Origin: Rhizophagus sp. LPA8_4_AMF
Lineage: Eukaryota > Glomeromycota > Glomeromycetes > Glomerales > Glomeraceae
Assembly (NCBI GenBank): GCA_021464525.1
Contig: JADRCO010001300.1
Location: forward strand, 1 to 20,505
Direction of reading: 5' to 3'
Length of the DNA stretch: 20,505 bases
In this document: positions 19,017-20,505 of the stretch, piece by piece
Layout of the letters: each line of letters starts with the position of its first letter
Numbering within the stretch: position 1 is the first letter of the stretch
The notes under the pieces: generated by a model
Databases searched by the model: none
What the model was told of the DNA's origin: nothing
The model's input: only the letters and a program-made list of their open reading frames with translations
Position numbers and translations under genes: made by a program

Positions 19017-20228
19017 GATACTAAATGTAAAGCGATTCCTAAGTTGAAAAGAAAATTTTTTTTTTTAAATTCGACGATCAGAATCGAAAATGTAATAATC
19101 ACATGAAGTCATGGGGTTGAAATAGGGGTTCAAAAATGGTGCTGAAAGTCGTTTTTCTTATTATAATTTTTTTTAAAAAAAATATCATATATTATTATAT
19201 TTAATATTTATCCTACTGATTCCTGAAAAAGATCAGTCTTTAACTAGTATTCATATAAATTTAGGAATTTTTTAAATTCTTTAAACTATATTACTTTAAA
19301 TTTTTTAATAAAGTTATAATTTAGGATTTCTTTTAATTGGAGTAAATTTAATGATTTATTAATTTAGCCTTTTCAATATTAAACTTTTCTTTTTTTTTAA
19401 TTTCACAGCACATTTACAAATTAATTATTACAGACAATAGTAATCTAATATATTAAGTAAAAATAAAAACTATGCTATACTAATTTAAAGAATTTGTAAA
19501 CCATCCATCATCTATAAAGATCCTATCTGTGCACTGTTGATTAGCTTGTTATCCTGTTATCCTGCACAAGTAAGAATATTAAACTTTTCAAATTCAAACT
19601 TTTGATTAAATAATTTCAAAATTGTAATTTTAGAATGTTTATTAATTATATTAGAATCCAAATCTGATTTAAAGTAGTAATGTCAAGTAAGATTAAATAT
19701 AAATCTTATAATAAATTTTGATTTCAAATGTATAAAATTATATTAACTTTTTGGCTTCAAATTTTGCTATCTCAAAACCAGTAATTTGATCTTAGGCTTA
19801 TTAGATTATTATTAGATCTATCTCATTAAAATAATAAGATAACTATTTTAATTTTTGTTATATAAATCTGAGTTATCTTAATATTGTTTAAGGTTCTATT
19901 ATCTAAATTTTATTAATATTAATTTCTTTTAATAAATATTTAATTTGTATTAATTTTAATAAAAATTAATAATAAAATTTTATATATAATATTTAAAGTT
20001 TTATAAATATCAAATATATAAAATTAAATGATTAAAAATTTTTTAATAATTAAAACAAAAAATACTAAAAATATGTGAATTAATCATTTTATATAATATA
20101 AAAATTTTGATAAATTATTATTTAAAAATTAATAATTAAATTGTTAAAAATTAAAAAGAAGATATTATTAAAAAAAAATAATTTAGAGTTAAATTTATTA
20201 AATATATTATACATATATTTTAAGATAA
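19017..20228. other. AT-rich intergenic DNA upstream of VPS25
   Basis: No coding exon is visible on either strand. A GC-richer patch near 19500-19570 contains an 8-bp direct repeat (GTTATCCT twice, 19548-19563). From about 19,900 the sequence is nearly pure A/T. The first 100-200 bp should contain the VPS25 promoter, but no clear element is seen. Confidence 0.5.
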
Positions 20229-20260
20229 TTTTAAATATATTTTAAATATATTTTAAATAT
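20229..20260 (+). repeat. 11-bp tandem repeat TTTTAAATATA, about 3 copies
   Basis: Three head-to-tail copies of TTTTAAATATA, the last lacking one base, end directly before GGGAAAATTT and the palindromic block. A simple AT minisatellite. Confidence 0.65.
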
Positions 20261-20274
20261 GGGAAAATTTATTC

Positions 20275-20308
20275 CTCACCCTAGGGTGAGTTTAATATTA
20301 CTCACCCT
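20275..20308. repeat. Three alternating copies of CTCACCCT/AGGGTGAG
   Basis: CTCACCCT (20275-20282) is followed at once by its reverse complement AGGGTGAG (20283-20290), forming a perfect 16-bp palindrome. After a 10-base spacer (TTTAATATTA) comes CTCACCCT again (20301-20308), so the middle copy can pair with either neighbour. This GC-richer block stands out in near-pure A/T and resembles a terminus or junction of inverted-repeat elements. Confidence 0.65.
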
Positions 20309-20410
20309 CCGATCACGTGAAAATTAATCTAATAATTGCGTCATTGTTTTTGTTTATTCGTTTTTGAAATTTTTTTCGGTCAGGATTTTTTTTTCTTTGC
20401 TCTTTATTTC

Positions 20411-20490
20411 TTTCTTTCTTTATTTATTTATTTCTTTCTTTATTTATTTATTTCTTTCTTTATTTATTTTTTCTTTCTTTATTTGTTTAT
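20411..20490 (+). repeat. 20-bp tandem repeat of TTTC/TTTA blocks, 4 copies
   Basis: The unit TTTCTTTCTTTATTTATTTA repeats at 20411, 20431 and 20451, with a fourth degraded copy from 20471. It is a compound tetranucleotide microsatellite that has become a higher-order 20-bp repeat, on a pyrimidine-rich plus strand. Confidence 0.75.
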
Positions 20491-20505
20491 TCGATATTAC
20501 ATTAA

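Noticed and set aside
1-20505. CRISPR arrays, bacterial operons, ribosomal RNA
   Set aside because: No spaced direct repeats of the required form, no polycistronic layout and no rRNA sequence. The spliceosomal introns show this is eukaryotic nuclear DNA.

Overview
The window looks like nuclear DNA of an arbuscular-mycorrhizal fungus close to Rhizophagus (Glomeromycotina). The base composition is extremely AT-rich. Genes are small and split by many short GT-AG introns of roughly 55-160 bp, and intergenic DNA is littered with short terminal-inverted-repeat elements. The kinase at 12.3-14.2 kb has the N-terminal CxxC...CxxC leader and TKL-type kinase layout that I associate with the hugely expanded kinase family of these fungi. 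The assignment is inference from family knowledge, not from a search.

Layout. 0.6-1.8 kb, minus: a two-exon multi-pass membrane protein of unknown function. 1.8-4.7 kb: no gene seen, but a 443-bp hAT-like MITE with a perfect 8-bp target duplication (3896-4338) and a 79-bp fold-back beside it. 4.7-5.4 kb, minus: a single-pass membrane protein. 5.9-7.1 kb: a possible orphan signal-peptide exon and a MITE with 41-bp perfect inverted termini. 7.7-10.2 kb, plus: two tandem secreted DUF3455 proteins, the first with five introns and the second with three. 10.7-11.7 kb, plus: holocytochrome c synthase. 12.3-14.2 kb, plus: the kinase, ending in a chain of microexons. 15.06-15.4 kb: a third MITE. 15.9-17.8 kb, plus: a mitochondrial MMT-type cation diffusion facilitator in nine exons. 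18.0-19.0 kb, minus: the ESCRT-II subunit VPS25 in six exons, convergent with the transporter. 19.0-20.5 kb: AT-rich DNA ending in a triple inverted motif and a 20-bp tandem repeat.

The genes do not form one pathway. Holocytochrome c synthase (haem attachment in the mitochondrial intermembrane space) and the MMT-type transporter (mitochondrial metal balance) share a compartment, VPS25 serves endosomal sorting, and the DUF3455 pair is secreted. Gene models were assembled by hand. Every exon junction was checked for GT-AG and reading-frame continuity, and six multi-exon models close perfectly (355, 204, 207, 253, 508, 424 and 188 aa for the seven spliced genes). I found no convincing undescribed multi-gene system. 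The best leads are the intron difference between the DUF3455 twins, the frame-neutral microexon tail of the kinase, and three families of miniature transposons.
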